Below are positions 45,349 to 54,720 of a stretch of DNA of 64,000 nucleotides, piece by piece. Under the pieces are notes generated by a model that saw nothing but the letters and a program-made list of their open reading frames with translations, ran no database searches and was not told where the DNA came from. The stretch comes from an uncultured Verrucomicrobia subdivision 3 bacterium (GTDB taxonomy: Bacteria; Verrucomicrobiota; Verrucomicrobiia; Limisphaerales; UBA11358): NCBI GenBank assembly GCA_903835255.1, contig CAILMI010000030.1, positions 42,629 through 106,628 of the forward strand, read 5' to 3'. Within the stretch, counting starts at the first letter, position 1; each line of letters opens with the position of its first letter. The position numbers and the translations under genes were made by a program.

Positions 45349-45453
45349 CTTAACCCTAATTTCGCCGAGAGCAACCGAGAGTTTTAACGAATTTTTGGGG
45401 TCGGTTTTCTGTTCCGCCACCGCTGGAATCAAACCGGAGAGGCCGGGGACCCG

Positions 45454-46857
45454 TCAACTGGCCAGCACCGCGGTGACCAGGGATTGCAGCGTGGCTTTGG
45501 CATCGCCGAAGAGCATCCGGGCGTTGTCCCGGTGGAAGAGCTCGTTTTCAATGCCGGCGAAACCCGTCGCCATGGAACGTTTCAGGACGATAACCGTCCG
45601 GGCCCGCGCGGCGTCAATAATGGGCATGCCATAAATCGGGCTTTCGGGATTCTCCCGTGCCGCGGGGTTCACCACGTCATTGGCGCCAATGACCAGGCAC
45701 ACATCCACGCGGGCCATCAGCGGATTGACCACCTCCATTTCGCAGAGCTGGTCGTAGGGGACATCGGCCTCGGCGAGCAGCACGTTCATGTGGCCGGGCA
45801 TGCGGCCGGCCACGGGGTGAATGGCAAAGCGCACTTCCACGCCGCGCTGGCCAAGCGCTTCGGAGAGATCGCGCACCTGGTGCTGCGCCTGTGCCACGGC
45901 CATACCATAGCCGGGAATGATGACGACCTGCTGCGCGTTGGCCAGCAGGAGCGCGGCTTCATCGCTCTGGATGGGTTTGACGGCCCGGCCCGCGAGATCC
46001 GAATTGCCGGCGGCACCGGCACCGGCGCCAGCCCCGAACGCGCCGAACAAGACATTTTTAACTGGGCGATTCATAGCCCGGCACATATGCAGCGTGAGCA
46101 GCGTGCCAGAGGATCCCACCAGCGTGCCAGCGACGATCATCGCCAGATTGTGGAGAGCGAACCCATCCGCCGCAACCGCGAGGCCGGTGAATGAATTCAG
46201 CAGGGAAATCACCACCGGCATGTCCGCGCCGCCAATGGGCAGGACCATCGCCACGCCGAAGAACAAGGCCAGGCCGCCCAGAATGAGAAATGCCGGGCTG
46301 CTGGAAGGGTGGGAGAGGAGGTAGCCGCACAGGCCGAGGATGGCGAGAAGGCTGAGACCGTTTAGAATTTTCTGGCCGGGGAAGGTTAGGGGTTTTTCAA
46401 GTTTTCCCTCCAGTTTCATGTAGGCGATGCCGCTGCCGGCGAAGGAGAGCGATCCGATCAGCACAGCGAAGAGCAGAGAACCCCCGATGATCGGCTCGCT
46501 TTCATGGACCGGCTGGCGGAATTCCAGCCCGGCGACCAGCGCCGCAGCGCCGCCCCCCAGACCGTTGAAAAGGGCGACCATCTGCGGCATGGCCGTCATC
46601 TTCACTGAGTAGGCGCCCACGGCACCCAGGCCCAGGCCCAAGCCTAAGCCGAGGGCGATCAAAGTGCGGTTGAAAGTCCAGCCCAGCGACCAGACCGAGT
46701 CGCCGCCGGGGTGATGCAATGCCAGCAGGGCGATGAGCATGCCCGCCGCCGCCGCCAAATTGCCGGCCCGGGCCGTCCGAGGCGAGGCCAGCAGCTTGAT
46801 GCCGAGGATGAACAGGACCGAAACGCCGAGGATAAGGAGGGCGGGGGCGGAGTTCAT
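45454..46857 (-). CDS. pntB: NAD(P) transhydrogenase beta subunit
   Basis: A 467-residue inner-membrane subunit. The N-terminal half holds about nine hydrophobic helices. The C-terminal NADP(H)-binding domain III has VIIPGYGMAVAQAQ, HPVAGRMPGHMNVLLAEA, CLVIGANDVVNPAA and the KRSMATGFAGIEN segment. It overlaps pntAb by 4 bp. With PntAa and PntAb it forms the proton-translocating transhydrogenase that makes NADPH from NADH. Confidence 0.95.
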   Translation of the reverse strand: MNSAPALLILGVSVLFILGIKLLASPRTARAGNLAAAAGMLIALLALHHPGGDSVWSLGWTFNRTLIALGLGLGLGLGAVGAYSVKMTAMPQMVALFNGLGGGAAALVAGLEFRQPVHESEPIIGGSLLFAVLIGSLSFAGSGIAYMKLEGKLEKPLTFPGQKILNGLSLLAILGLCGYLLSHPSSSPAFLILGGLALFFGVAMVLPIGGADMPVVISLLNSFTGLAVAADGFALHNLAMIVAGTLVGSSGTLLTLHMCRAMNRPVKNVLFGAFGAGAGAGAAGNSDLAGRAVKPIQSDEAALLLANAQQVVIIPGYGMAVAQAQHQVRDLSEALGQRGVEVRFAIHPVAGRMPGHMNVLLAEADVPYDQLCEMEVVNPLMARVDVCLVIGANDVVNPAARENPESPIYGMPIIDAARARTVIVLKRSMATGFAGIENELFHRDNARMLFGDAKATLQSLVTAVLAS

Positions 46858-47132
46858 GGCTTTCTTTTCCGGAACATCTGCAGCATCCGGTCCGTGACCA
46901 TGAAGCCGCCGAAGACATTGGCCGACCCGAACACAACGGCCGTGAATCCCAGGCCCTGTTCCAGCGGCGTGCCCGCGTCCGTCAGAACCAAAACGCCCCC
47001 GAGCAAAATGATGCCGTGGATGGCGTTCGTTCCCGACATCAGCGGCGTGTGCAACATCGAAGGCACCTTGGAGATAAGCTCGAAGCCGATAAAGACGGTG
47101 AGGGTGAAGATGAAGAGAAGGTCGGTGTCCAT
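46854..47132 (-). CDS. pntAb: NAD(P) transhydrogenase alpha subunit 2 (membrane part)
   Basis: A 92-residue protein with three hydrophobic helices (LLFIFTLTVFIGFELIS, GIILLGGVLVLT, TAVVFGSANVFGGFMVTDR), the membrane segment that is fused to domain I in E. coli PntA but is separate here. It begins 6 bp after pntAa. Confidence 0.93.
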   Translation of the reverse strand: MDTDLLFIFTLTVFIGFELISKVPSMLHTPLMSGTNAIHGIILLGGVLVLTDAGTPLEQGLGFTAVVFGSANVFGGFMVTDRMLQMFRKRKP

Positions 47133-47138
47133 AGAGAA

Positions 47139-48272
47139 TTAGGGGGAACCGGCGAGGAGTTTTTCATTCACGATCTGGCCGCCGTGGGTGACTAAACAGC
47201 CCCGGAGGATATCATCGTCCCGCCGCAGGACGAAGGTCTGAGTCGGCGGGTCCCAGAACGTCTCAATGAGTGCCACCAGGTTGGCCGCATACACCTGACT
47301 GGCATGCCGCGGCACACGGCAGGGGAGGTTGGCAAGGCCGACGATTTTCACGCCGTAGCGGTCCCGCACGCGGTCGTAAGCGACCCCTTCGACATTGCCC
47401 CCGGTTTCGACGGCGAGGTCCACCACCACGCTGCCGGGCTTCATGGCATCCAGCATTTCGGCGGTGATCAGAACCGGCGCCCGTCGGCCAAAGACCTGGG
47501 CAGCGGCAATCACCACGTCGGAATCCGCGCAGATTTTCTTCATCGCCTCGCGCTGAATCAAGACCTGCGCCTCAGTCAATGCCCGGGCGTAGCCGTCCTG
47601 CGTCTGGCCGGTCTCCCCGAGATCTATCTTGAGGAATTGTGCCCCGAGCGATTTCACCTGCTCCTCCACGACGGGCCGCGTGTCGTAGGCGGTGACTCGG
47701 GCGCCGAGCCGTTTGGCAGTGGCAATGGCCTGCAATCCGGCGACGCCAACGCCCAGGACAAAAACTTTCGCCGGCAAGAGAGTCCCCGCCGCGGTGGTTA
47801 GCATGGGGAAAATCTTATTGGCATAACGCGCTGCCAGAATGGCCGCCTCGTAACCCGCCAGGTTCGCTTGCGACGACAGCGCATCCATTTTTTGCGCGCG
47901 GGTCGTGCGCGGGATGAACTCCATGCTGATGGCGCTGACGCCGGCGTCGGCGATTTTCCGGACCAGCTCCTTTTCTTGAAACGGATCCAGCAGGCTGATG
48001 TGGATGGAACCCCGCTTGAGCCAGGACACCTCCTCCATCGCCGGCTTGCGCACCCGCAGCACGAGGTCGCCGGAACGGAGGAGCCCTTCGCGGTCCGCGG
48101 TGAGAACCGCGCCGGCCTGGGCATAGGACGCATCGGAAAATCCCGCACCCAGGCCGAGGCCCGCCTGCACGGTCACCATAGCCCCGAGCGCCTTAAGTTG
48201 AGCGGCCGCCTCCGGCGTGAGCGGCGTGCGCGTTTCGCCCGAATGCGTTTCGGAGGGGATGGCAATGATCAT
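47139..48272 (-). CDS. pntAa: NAD(P) transhydrogenase alpha subunit 1 (NAD-binding)
   Basis: A 377-residue soluble NAD(H)-binding domain I protein of the alanine dehydrogenase/PNT family: IAIPSETHSGETRTPLTPEA at the N-terminus, the Rossmann motif VFVLGVGVAGLQAIATAKRLG, DTRPVVEEQVKSLGAQF and VIAAAQVFGRRAPVLIT. First gene of the pnt operon and about 140 bp downstream of trpF on the same strand. Confidence 0.95.
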   Translation of the reverse strand: MIIAIPSETHSGETRTPLTPEAAAQLKALGAMVTVQAGLGLGAGFSDASYAQAGAVLTADREGLLRSGDLVLRVRKPAMEEVSWLKRGSIHISLLDPFQEKELVRKIADAGVSAISMEFIPRTTRAQKMDALSSQANLAGYEAAILAARYANKIFPMLTTAAGTLLPAKVFVLGVGVAGLQAIATAKRLGARVTAYDTRPVVEEQVKSLGAQFLKIDLGETGQTQDGYARALTEAQVLIQREAMKKICADSDVVIAAAQVFGRRAPVLITAEMLDAMKPGSVVVDLAVETGGNVEGVAYDRVRDRYGVKIVGLANLPCRVPRHASQVYAANLVALIETFWDPPTQTFVLRRDDDILRGCLVTHGGQIVNEKLLAGSP

Positions 48273-48410
48273 ACTGAATCAGGGTGAAATCTCATGCCCA
48301 CACTAACAACCCCCCGCAGTGGGGACACACCCCCATTGTCCTTTGCCTTACTTTACTTGCCCCCTGTTTCCGCCATCGGCGGAGCCGCGCCGCCGGAGCC
48401 TTTCAAAAAA

Positions 48411-49034
48411 TCAGGTAGAAGCCTGGCGGGCGGCAGCGATGAAAGCGCGGACTTTGGCGTCGTCTTTTTTCCCGGGAGCCGACTCGACCCCGCTGGAAAC
48501 GTCCACGGCAAAGGGCCGGACCTGCCGCACGGCCTCCGCCACGTTGTCCGGCGTCAGGCCGCCGGCGAGGAAAATCGGCTTTCCAAATCGCTGCGCCGCC
48601 ACGGCCAGATCCCAGTTGAACTGCTCGCCGGTGCCGCCCCGCCCCGTTGAAGAATAAGCATCCAGGAGAAAGGCATCCGTCTGATAGGACTCCAGGGCGT
48701 CCAGGGAGCCCGCGTCCCGGATGCGAAAGGCTTTCAAGCTCATCACGCCGAACTGCGTGCAGAAATCCGACGGTTCATCGCCGTGAAATTGCAGCAGGCT
48801 CAGGCCGCAGTCGGCCAGGGCGCGACGGACAAGTTCCTCGGAGGGATTGACGAAGACGCCGACGCGCAGGACGAACGGCGGCAGGGCGCGATGGATTTCC
48901 GCGGCGGTTGGCAGCGACACATGGCGGGGGCTGCCCTCGTAAAACATCAGGCCAATCATGTCGGCGCCGGCAGCGGCGGCGGCTTGCGCAGCGGCGACGC
49001 TGGTGACACCGCATATTTTGATTTTGACGCCCAT
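48411..49034 (-). CDS. trpF: Phosphoribosylanthranilate isomerase
   Basis: A 207-residue TIM-barrel enzyme of tryptophan synthesis. IKICGVTSVAAAQAA carries the catalytic Cys, GLMFYEGSPRHVS, VGVFVNPSEE and LLQFHGDEPSDFC follow, and the phosphate-binding end reads FLAGGLTPDNVAEAV and AVDVSSGVESAPGKKD with the catalytic Asp. All expected motifs are present. It stands alone upstream of pnt rather than in a trp operon. Confidence 0.95.
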   Translation of the reverse strand: MGVKIKICGVTSVAAAQAAAAAGADMIGLMFYEGSPRHVSLPTAAEIHRALPPFVLRVGVFVNPSEELVRRALADCGLSLLQFHGDEPSDFCTQFGVMSLKAFRIRDAGSLDALESYQTDAFLLDAYSSTGRGGTGEQFNWDLAVAAQRFGKPIFLAGGLTPDNVAEAVRQVRPFAVDVSSGVESAPGKKDDAKVRAFIAAARQAST

Positions 49035-49362
49035 AAATCAGGCCCAGCCTGTCATTTTGCGGACCGAATCTCAACTGCGTTCCTCCGGAATGTTCCAGTC
49101 CGGGGAATCGGGCAGCAGGCAAACCCTCCCGGATGAGGGGCCGGTGATGGACCGATTCCATGTCCCGAAATCGGGAGCGCCGGAATACAAAGGCGCTTAA
49201 ACTTTTCACAGAATCGGCAGGAGCGCGGCGCCTGCATCCCCCTTCTTTGACGAGTCCCAACCGGGTCAGGGCCACCGCCGTGTTCACTTTGACATGCATG
49301 ATTCCAGCACCCCTTGACGAATGAATCAAGATGCGGAACTTTAAAAACGGAGGAGCAAGACC
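49035..49362. other. Divergent intergenic region upstream of trpF
   Basis: No gene. It should contain the trpF promoter on one side and that of the small plus-strand cluster on the other; no clear consensus sites were identified. A ribosome-binding sequence GGAGGAG at 49349-49355 belongs to the small ORF that follows. Confidence 0.4.
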
Positions 49363-49512
49363 ATGAAAAATCAATTTTCTGGGCATGGATTAAAAAATGG
49401 AAGCCGCTCATGTCTGGGCGTGGAGTTTTTCGAGCAGCCCCATTTGGAATCCAGCCGAAGAAGAAACAACTTTCAATCAAACGATAACCAAAGGCGGCAT
49501 TATGAAAAATAA
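49363..49512 (+). CDS. Small 49-residue ORF with strong ribosome-binding site
   Basis: ATG at 49363 preceded by GGAGGAG at an 7-bp spacing, the best Shine-Dalgarno sequence in this part of the window. The product is basic and polar (KNQFSGHGLKNGSRSC, ESSRRRNNFQSNDNQRRH). It overlaps the next gene by 11 bp, so it may act as a leader peptide or be a real small protein coupled to it. No family is recognised. Confidence 0.4.
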   Translation: MKNQFSGHGLKNGSRSCLGVEFFEQPHLESSRRRNNFQSNDNQRRHYEK

Positions 49513-49990
49513 AGCAATTCTAGCGGGTCTATGGGTCGACCATCAGGAGGCTTTCCTCGTCACCCTGACCGAAAGCGGGGAGCAGATACAACACATTGAA
49601 TCCGGAGTGCAAAAACAGGAGCGCCGGCTCGGCCGACCGCCCGGCGAAACAACCCCAGTATCCATTGCAAGCGGAGAGGTGCCGCCCGATGATGTCCGCG
49701 AACGGGAGTATCAGGACCATCTTGCGCGGTACTACGACAAAATCCTTCCGCATCTTCAGTCCGCCGCCGAGGTTTTGATATTAGGTCCCGGCGAGGCCAA
49801 GATGGAACTGAAAAAACGGTTAACCCACATCAGAGCCGGCGCGCCCCGCCTTGCTCTTCAAGCGGCGGACAAAATGACCCTGCCACAAATCGTGGCTCAG
49901 GTTCGCCATTATTTTCACCAAGAAGCGCCCCGAGGAAGGGGGGTTCAAGGTGCCATTCCTAAACCATCAACCCAGGTTCATTATGCTTAA
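49502..49990 (+). CDS. Uncharacterised protein, resembles bacterial eRF1-like/'translational machinery' proteins
   Basis: A 162-residue protein from ATG 49502 with AAAGGCGG upstream. It begins ILAGLWVDHQEAFLVTL, a pattern seen in small bacterial proteins labelled translational machinery or host-attachment-like (eRF1 domain superfamily), and has YYDKILPHLQSAAEVLILG and GEAKMELKKRL, which also fit that fold. Assignment is tentative and no biochemical role can be named. It overlaps the next gene by 8 bp. Confidence 0.6.
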   Translation: MKNKAILAGLWVDHQEAFLVTLTESGEQIQHIESGVQKQERRLGRPPGETTPVSIASGEVPPDDVREREYQDHLARYYDKILPHLQSAAEVLILGPGEAKMELKKRLTHIRAGAPRLALQAADKMTLPQIVAQVRHYFHQEAPRGRGVQGAIPKPSTQVHYA

Positions 49991-50267
49991 AAAATTCTCG
50001 ATCGATTATATCGGCATGCCCCGCCATACCTCGCGGGTTTTCACCCACCTCACCGATGATCCCGTCGAGGCCGAGGAATTTCTGATGCATTTGCTCTCCG
50101 CCGGCGCGCGGATACAGGAAATCCGGCACGACGGGCTCAGCCTGACCGAACATCAGTTCGACAAAATGGTCAAGGTGGCTGCCGAACGTGTTGCGGCCCG
50201 GCTCGTGTCCGAATCTCTCAACCTGGACGGAGCCGAGGTCAAGCGTCGGTTCGGCTTTGCAGCTTGA
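49983..50267 (+). CDS. Conserved small hypothetical protein
   Basis: A 94-residue protein starting MLKKFSIDYIGMPRHTSR with a mainly helical remainder (TDDPVEAEEFLMHLLSAG, DKMVKVAAERVAARL). The ATG at 49983 lies within the end of the preceding gene, so the two are translationally coupled and may act together. Family unknown to me. Confidence 0.55.
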   Translation: MLKKFSIDYIGMPRHTSRVFTHLTDDPVEAEEFLMHLLSAGARIQEIRHDGLSLTEHQFDKMVKVAAERVAARLVSESLNLDGAEVKRRFGFAA

Positions 50268-50700
50268 ATCGGGGGCGGGGCTTTGGACGATATCCGGGAA
50301 AAGATTAAACCCGGATTCCGAAGTGGGCCCGGCTCTCGCGGCCCTTCGAACGGATAAAGCCGCGCCTCCTCTCCCCGCCCTCTCCTCCATTTTCATGGAA
50401 GATGAGGGAGTACAGGCAGCGACGCCTTGCCGTTGCATCCCCATCTTAAATTCAGAATCGAGATTGAAATGAACATCTTTCACCCGCCGAATGATGCGGG
50501 CCCGGCTCTCGCGCAGGTCCTCCCCCTCGCCCCGCGAAGCAGGAGCGGGGCGAGGGCCGGGGAGAGGAGACCGTGGGCCTCTGGCGCAAAATCCTATTTC
50601 GGAGTTCGGGTTAAAGCCGGCCCCCGTTGCCAAGGCGGTTTACATTCACCCGCACGCACCTTGGATGAGGTTGTCAGGGTCCAACGCCAAAGGGAGATTT
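50268..50700. other. Intergenic region dominated by a family B repeat
   Basis: Only the family B repeat at 50305-50614 and a short leader to the AmmeMemoRadiSam gene. The promoter of that gene must lie within or beyond the repeat. Confidence 0.5.
50305..50614. repeat. Family B repeat (single-unit form)
   Basis: Termini TTAAACCCGGATTCCGAAG and CGGAGTTCGGGTTAA. The interior (CCCGGCTCTCGCGGCCCTTC, CGGATAAAGCCGCGCCTCC) matches the B copy at 43681 but lacks its 199-bp duplication. Confidence 0.75.
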
Positions 50701-52125
50701 GTGGCAGGCATCATTAGCGATCCAGCAATTAAAAAAAGGGGCCCGACGTCTGCGGAACAAGAGACTTCAGGGATTGTGGGTGCCGTCTTGATGCCTCATG
50801 CTCCCATTCTCGTGCCTTCCGTCGGCCGTAAAAGAGGGGATCTGGCGCGCGCCAGCCAGCAAGCGATGCGTGCGGTGGCTGACTGGTGTGTGCGAGATCT
50901 TCAGCCCGAAACGGTTCTGGTTATTTCACCCCATTCGCCGCGCAAACCGGGAGCCTTTGGCTTGTGGACCGGCGACCCTCTCAATGGGTCTTTTGCCCCC
51001 TTCGCCGCCCCGCAAACGCAGATCCGTCTGCCCAATGATCCGGAAATGCGGGAGGCTGTGTCGGCCCAGGCCCACTCGAGGGGACTGTCTACCTGGCTCA
51101 TTCCCGAAGGGGAACTGGATCACGGCGCCCTGGTACCGCTCTGGTTTCTTGTGGAAGCAGGTTGGTTGGGGCCCACTCTCATTTTAAGCCTCAATTATCC
51201 CGGGGGAAATGATCTGGTCGGTTTGGGGGAAGCCATCGCCGCCGCCGCGCAGTCGGTGCATCGCCGCCTGGCCATCATCGCCAGCGGCGACATGAGCCAC
51301 TGTTTGAAGCCCGGTGCACCCGCCGGTTTCCATCCGCAGGCGCACCAATTTGATGAAGCCTTTATGGGCCTGATACAGGCGGGCGATTACCGCGGGATTC
51401 AGCACATCCCGGCCGAACTGAGAGAACTGGCTACGGAAGACGCGGCGGATTCCACACTGGTCGCGGCAGCGGCCGGGGGCTGGGCCACCACGGGTCATCG
51501 TGTTTTGAGTTACGAGGCGCCCTTTGGCGTCGGCTACGGTGTGGCGATTTTATTGGACCGGATATCCAAGACTGAAGCCATAAAAGAGGGCCCCCATGAT
51601 GGTGAGGTCCTGCCCGGCGTGGCCCGTCAGGCGGTAACCGCGGAGTTGCACGGCAATCGTCCCTCTCCGCCCACGGCGGACGGGGACTATTTAAGCGCGC
51701 GGCGGGGAGTTTTTGTGACGGTGCGTCACCGCAACGGTAATTTGCGGGGCTGTGTGGGGACAATCGAGCCGCTCTGCTCCAACCTGGTCGAGGAAACGTG
51801 GCGGAACGCTTTGATGGCGGCCTTCCAGGACCCGCGGTTTCCTCCTGTCACCACCAGGGAACTGCCCCAGCTAGGTTTCCAGATCAGCATCCTTCATTCA
51901 ATGGAAGCCGTCGCTGCCCCCTCCGAGCATGATACAAATTTGTTTGGCGTGGTCGTTTCCACCCCCGACGGACGGCGGGGAGTCCTGCTGCCCGGGATCG
52001 AGGAAATAAAAACCGCTGCGGAACAATTGCGGTTGGCCAGAAAAAAGGGCGGCATCCTGCCCAGCGAACCGGTTTCAATCTGGCGATTTCAAGTGGATCA
52101 TTTTTCCGAGCCAGCCAAACCCTGA
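50701..52125 (+). CDS. AmmeMemoRadiSam system B-A fusion protein
   Basis: A 474-residue two-domain protein. Residues about 25-300 are a MEMO/LigB-like domain (AmmeMemoRadiSam protein B) with putative metal ligands in LMPHAPILVPSVGR, ISPHSPRKPG, LDHGALVPLWFL and SGDMSHCLKPGAPAGFHP. Residues about 310-470 are an AMMECR1 domain (protein A) with GVFVTVRHRNGNLRGCVGTI. I chose GTG 50701 because AGGGAG lies 5 bp upstream; an ATG at 50665 has no ribosome-binding site. Its partner radical SAM enzyme is 1.4 kb downstream. The biochemical role of the system is unknown. Confidence 0.88.
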   Translation: MAGIISDPAIKKRGPTSAEQETSGIVGAVLMPHAPILVPSVGRKRGDLARASQQAMRAVADWCVRDLQPETVLVISPHSPRKPGAFGLWTGDPLNGSFAPFAAPQTQIRLPNDPEMREAVSAQAHSRGLSTWLIPEGELDHGALVPLWFLVEAGWLGPTLILSLNYPGGNDLVGLGEAIAAAAQSVHRRLAIIASGDMSHCLKPGAPAGFHPQAHQFDEAFMGLIQAGDYRGIQHIPAELRELATEDAADSTLVAAAAGGWATTGHRVLSYEAPFGVGYGVAILLDRISKTEAIKEGPHDGEVLPGVARQAVTAELHGNRPSPPTADGDYLSARRGVFVTVRHRNGNLRGCVGTIEPLCSNLVEETWRNALMAAFQDPRFPPVTTRELPQLGFQISILHSMEAVAAPSEHDTNLFGVVVSTPDGRRGVLLPGIEEIKTAAEQLRLARKKGGILPSEPVSIWRFQVDHFSEPAKP

Positions 52126-53110
52126 CAAGACTTTGCTCCACGGTCCACTGAGCCGGAAGCCTGTCGTCCATATAAACCGCCAAGGCGCCAAGGACGCCAA
52201 GGGGCAAGACCTGAGCCGGATTCATGCCGTCATGGAAGGAAGCCCGCTCATAAAAAGTACCCGGCGCTATTTTCATGCCCCCTCCAATGGGATCGCCAAA
52301 AAATCACCCAACCAAGAGGAAATCCGACTGCAATGCCGTGGGATTGAGTTTTGCAAGGGATTCACACATGGATGGTTGTCTGGTGGAATTCGGCCGGCTT
52401 CCTTTCCCCGCCCAAACGGACAGAGCATCAGGGGGGGATCCACCCCTCAACAACCGCGCATTGACCCTGCCATTTTCGAGCCCGATTGCCGAGCCGGGCC
52501 CCGAGGGAAGTAACGAACAGGCGTCTGCCTCGTCGCGCTAAACCACCCCAACATCGTGGGGCCTAAACAGACGGGCCGCCGGTTGCGCGGCATTATTGCG
52601 ACTCTGGGTTTTTCAAAAATGGAATAGACCGGCGCTGGGATAATATCACTGCTCTTATATGTCAAAGAGCCCGGACGGGGGGACGGGGACTATTCACCAC
52701 CGGTTGCAGAACAGATGGGCTGTGATATTTTGAAGGGTGCTTGGAGGGGTTGCGGTCCATTCGTTCGTCCCCAGTGAAAGAATCGATGCGGGCGGGAACT
52801 TTTTTCCGGCGCGATACGAGTCCAAAAAAAGAAATGGGAGCACGATGACATCGGACGAATGGACGCTTATCGGGAGCGCTCCCCGTGGGAGGTCGGGAGC
52901 TGGAGCCGGCGGGAAATACCTTACTAAAACACAGCAGCCTGTGACCCCTTTGAGAGAGGCTTAAAAGAGGATGGGGAAAAGGGCGGCAAGGTCCAATCAA
53001 AACACCCTCCCGATGAAAATGAAATTCCTGGGAAGTTTCCAAGCTGGTTGTCCCCGTGCTTGGGTCATGAAAGAAAAAGGCAGTCGCGTTCAATAAAAAG
53101 GAGAATGAAT
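52126..53110. other. 985-bp stretch without a recognisable gene
   Basis: Short frames exist on both strands but none has a ribosome-binding site or recognisable domain. It contains one copy of a 30-nt repeat at 52175-52204. An AAAAAGGAG ribosome-binding site for the cytochrome gene ends at 53102. Confidence 0.5.
52175..52204 (+). repeat. Copy 1 of CGCCAAGG-rich repeat
   Basis: AACCGCCAAGGCGCCAAGG followed by ACGCCAAGGGG; differs by one base from 57076-57105. It is built of tandem CGCCAAGG-like octamers. Confidence 0.6.
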
Positions 53111-53557
53111 ATGAATTCAAAACTGTTCGTCTTAGTAAGCGGGGCGTTGGTCGTAGCCGCCCTGTCGGGTTGCGGCAATTATCCCCAATCCAGCCGGGGA
53201 TTCCGGCTGCCAGACGGAAACGCGGAGAAAGGCCAACAGGCTTTCCTCGCACTCCAATGCAATCAGTGTCACCAGGTGGACGGAGTCGATTTCCCGGCGC
53301 CGAAAAAATTTAATCTGTTGCTCGGCGGGGATACGGCCCGCTTGAAGACCTACGGCGAACTGGTCACCTCGATCATCAACCCGTCCCATGTGTTATCGGA
53401 TAAATACCAGCAACAACTCACGGACTCCAAGGAATCCCCGATGCCGAAGTTCAATGCCGAGATGACGGTCGAGCAGTTGGTGGACCTGGTCGCATTTCTG
53501 CAACCCCGCTACAAAATCGTCGTCCCGGATTATAACCCCTATCCGTATTATCCCTGA
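53111..53557 (+). CDS. Monoheme cytochrome c lipoprotein
   Basis: A 148-residue protein with a lipobox (ALSGCGNYPQ, Cys about 19) and a single heme-binding CNQCH motif, plus a distal methionine in ESPMPKFNAEMTVEQLVDLV, a class I c-type cytochrome layout. ATG 53111 is preferred over 53105 because AGGAG lies 8 bp upstream. It is 8 bp upstream of the AmmeMemoRadiSam radical SAM gene, whose ribosome-binding site overlaps its stop codon, so the two are cotranscribed. It could carry electrons in the periplasm. Confidence 0.88.
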   Translation: MNSKLFVLVSGALVVAALSGCGNYPQSSRGFRLPDGNAEKGQQAFLALQCNQCHQVDGVDFPAPKKFNLLLGGDTARLKTYGELVTSIINPSHVLSDKYQQQLTDSKESPMPKFNAEMTVEQLVDLVAFLQPRYKIVVPDYNPYPYYP

Positions 53558-53565
53558 AGGAGATT

Positions 53566-54675
53566 ATGCGTGTGACGGTCCGGCAATCGATGGAACCCGG
53601 AGTGGTCCTCGGCCAATGGTGGCACCCGCTGTCTGATGGCCGCACTCAGTGCGATCTCTGCCCCAGACTCTGCAAGCTGCACGATGGTCAGCGTGGGTTT
53701 TGTTTTGTGCGCCAAAATCTCGGGGGCCGCATCCTCCTGACCACTTACGGCCGTAGCAGCGGATTCTGCATCGATCCCATCGAAAAGAAACCGTTGAATC
53801 ATTTCCACCCCGGCACGAGCGTCCTCTCCTTCGGCACCGCCGGATGCAACCTTGGCTGCCGCTTCTGCCAAAACTGGGACATCAGCAAGGCGCGCGAGAC
53901 CGACCGGCTGACGGATCAGGCCTCGCCGGAAACCATCGCCGCCGCCGCCCAGCGGTATGGCTGCCGGTCGGTCGCCTTCACCTACAACGACCCGGTGATC
54001 TTCGCCGAATACGCCATGGATGTGGCCGACGCCTGTCGTGCGGTCGGAATCGCCGCCGTGGCTGTCACGGCCGGCTATATGACCGCGGCATCGCGCCCCG
54101 AGTTTTACCGGCACATGGACGCGGCCAATGTGGACCTGAAGGGGTTCACCGAGGAATTTTATCACCGCAATTGCTATGGGGAACTGGCGCCGGTGCTCGA
54201 CACGTTGCTGCATCTCCGGCACCAGACTCGGGTCTGGTTCGAGGTCACCACCCTGCTGATCCCCGGCGAAAACGACAGCCAATCCGAACTGGAGGCCGCC
54301 GCCGACTGGTTTGCGGCCAATCTGGGCCCCGATGTGCCGTGGCATTTCACTGCGTTTCATCCGGACTACAAAATGCGCGACAAGCCGCCCACCCCCTCCG
54401 CGACGCTCACCCGGGCCCGGCAGATCGCCCACGCCAAAGGGATCCGGTACGTCTACACCGGCAACGTCCGCGACCCCGAGGGCAGCTGCACCTGGTGTCC
54501 GGGGTGCAGTCGGCGGCTGATTGAACGCGACGGGTATGCGCTGGGGGAATGGAAACTCACAGGTAACCGATGTGCCGACTGCGGCCATCTCATCGCCGGT
54601 CATTTTGATGCGCGGCCCGGCACCTGGGGCAACCGCCGTCAGCTGGTTCACCTGAATCAGGGCGTCGCCAGCTGA
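53566..54675 (+). CDS. amrS: AmmeMemoRadiSam system radical SAM enzyme
   Basis: A 369-residue radical SAM protein with the 4Fe-4S motif C-x3-C-x2-C in GTAGCNLGCRFCQNWDISK (about 93-100), GAxx-type SAM-binding strands, DLKGFTEEFYHRN and conserved N-terminal CDLCPRLCKLHDGQRG and C-terminal CTWCPGCSRRLI and NRCADCGHLI cysteine clusters that may bind extra metal. The ATG at 53566 follows AAGGAG. It belongs with the B-A fusion protein upstream; the system's reaction is not established. Confidence 0.92.
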   Translation: MRVTVRQSMEPGVVLGQWWHPLSDGRTQCDLCPRLCKLHDGQRGFCFVRQNLGGRILLTTYGRSSGFCIDPIEKKPLNHFHPGTSVLSFGTAGCNLGCRFCQNWDISKARETDRLTDQASPETIAAAAQRYGCRSVAFTYNDPVIFAEYAMDVADACRAVGIAAVAVTAGYMTAASRPEFYRHMDAANVDLKGFTEEFYHRNCYGELAPVLDTLLHLRHQTRVWFEVTTLLIPGENDSQSELEAAADWFAANLGPDVPWHFTAFHPDYKMRDKPPTPSATLTRARQIAHAKGIRYVYTGNVRDPEGSCTWCPGCSRRLIERDGYALGEWKLTGNRCADCGHLIAGHFDARPGTWGNRRQLVHLNQGVAS

Positions 54676-54720
54676 TTGGGGGGGGCGGCTCTGGGAGGGG
54701 GGGGCACTTGAAAACAGAAG

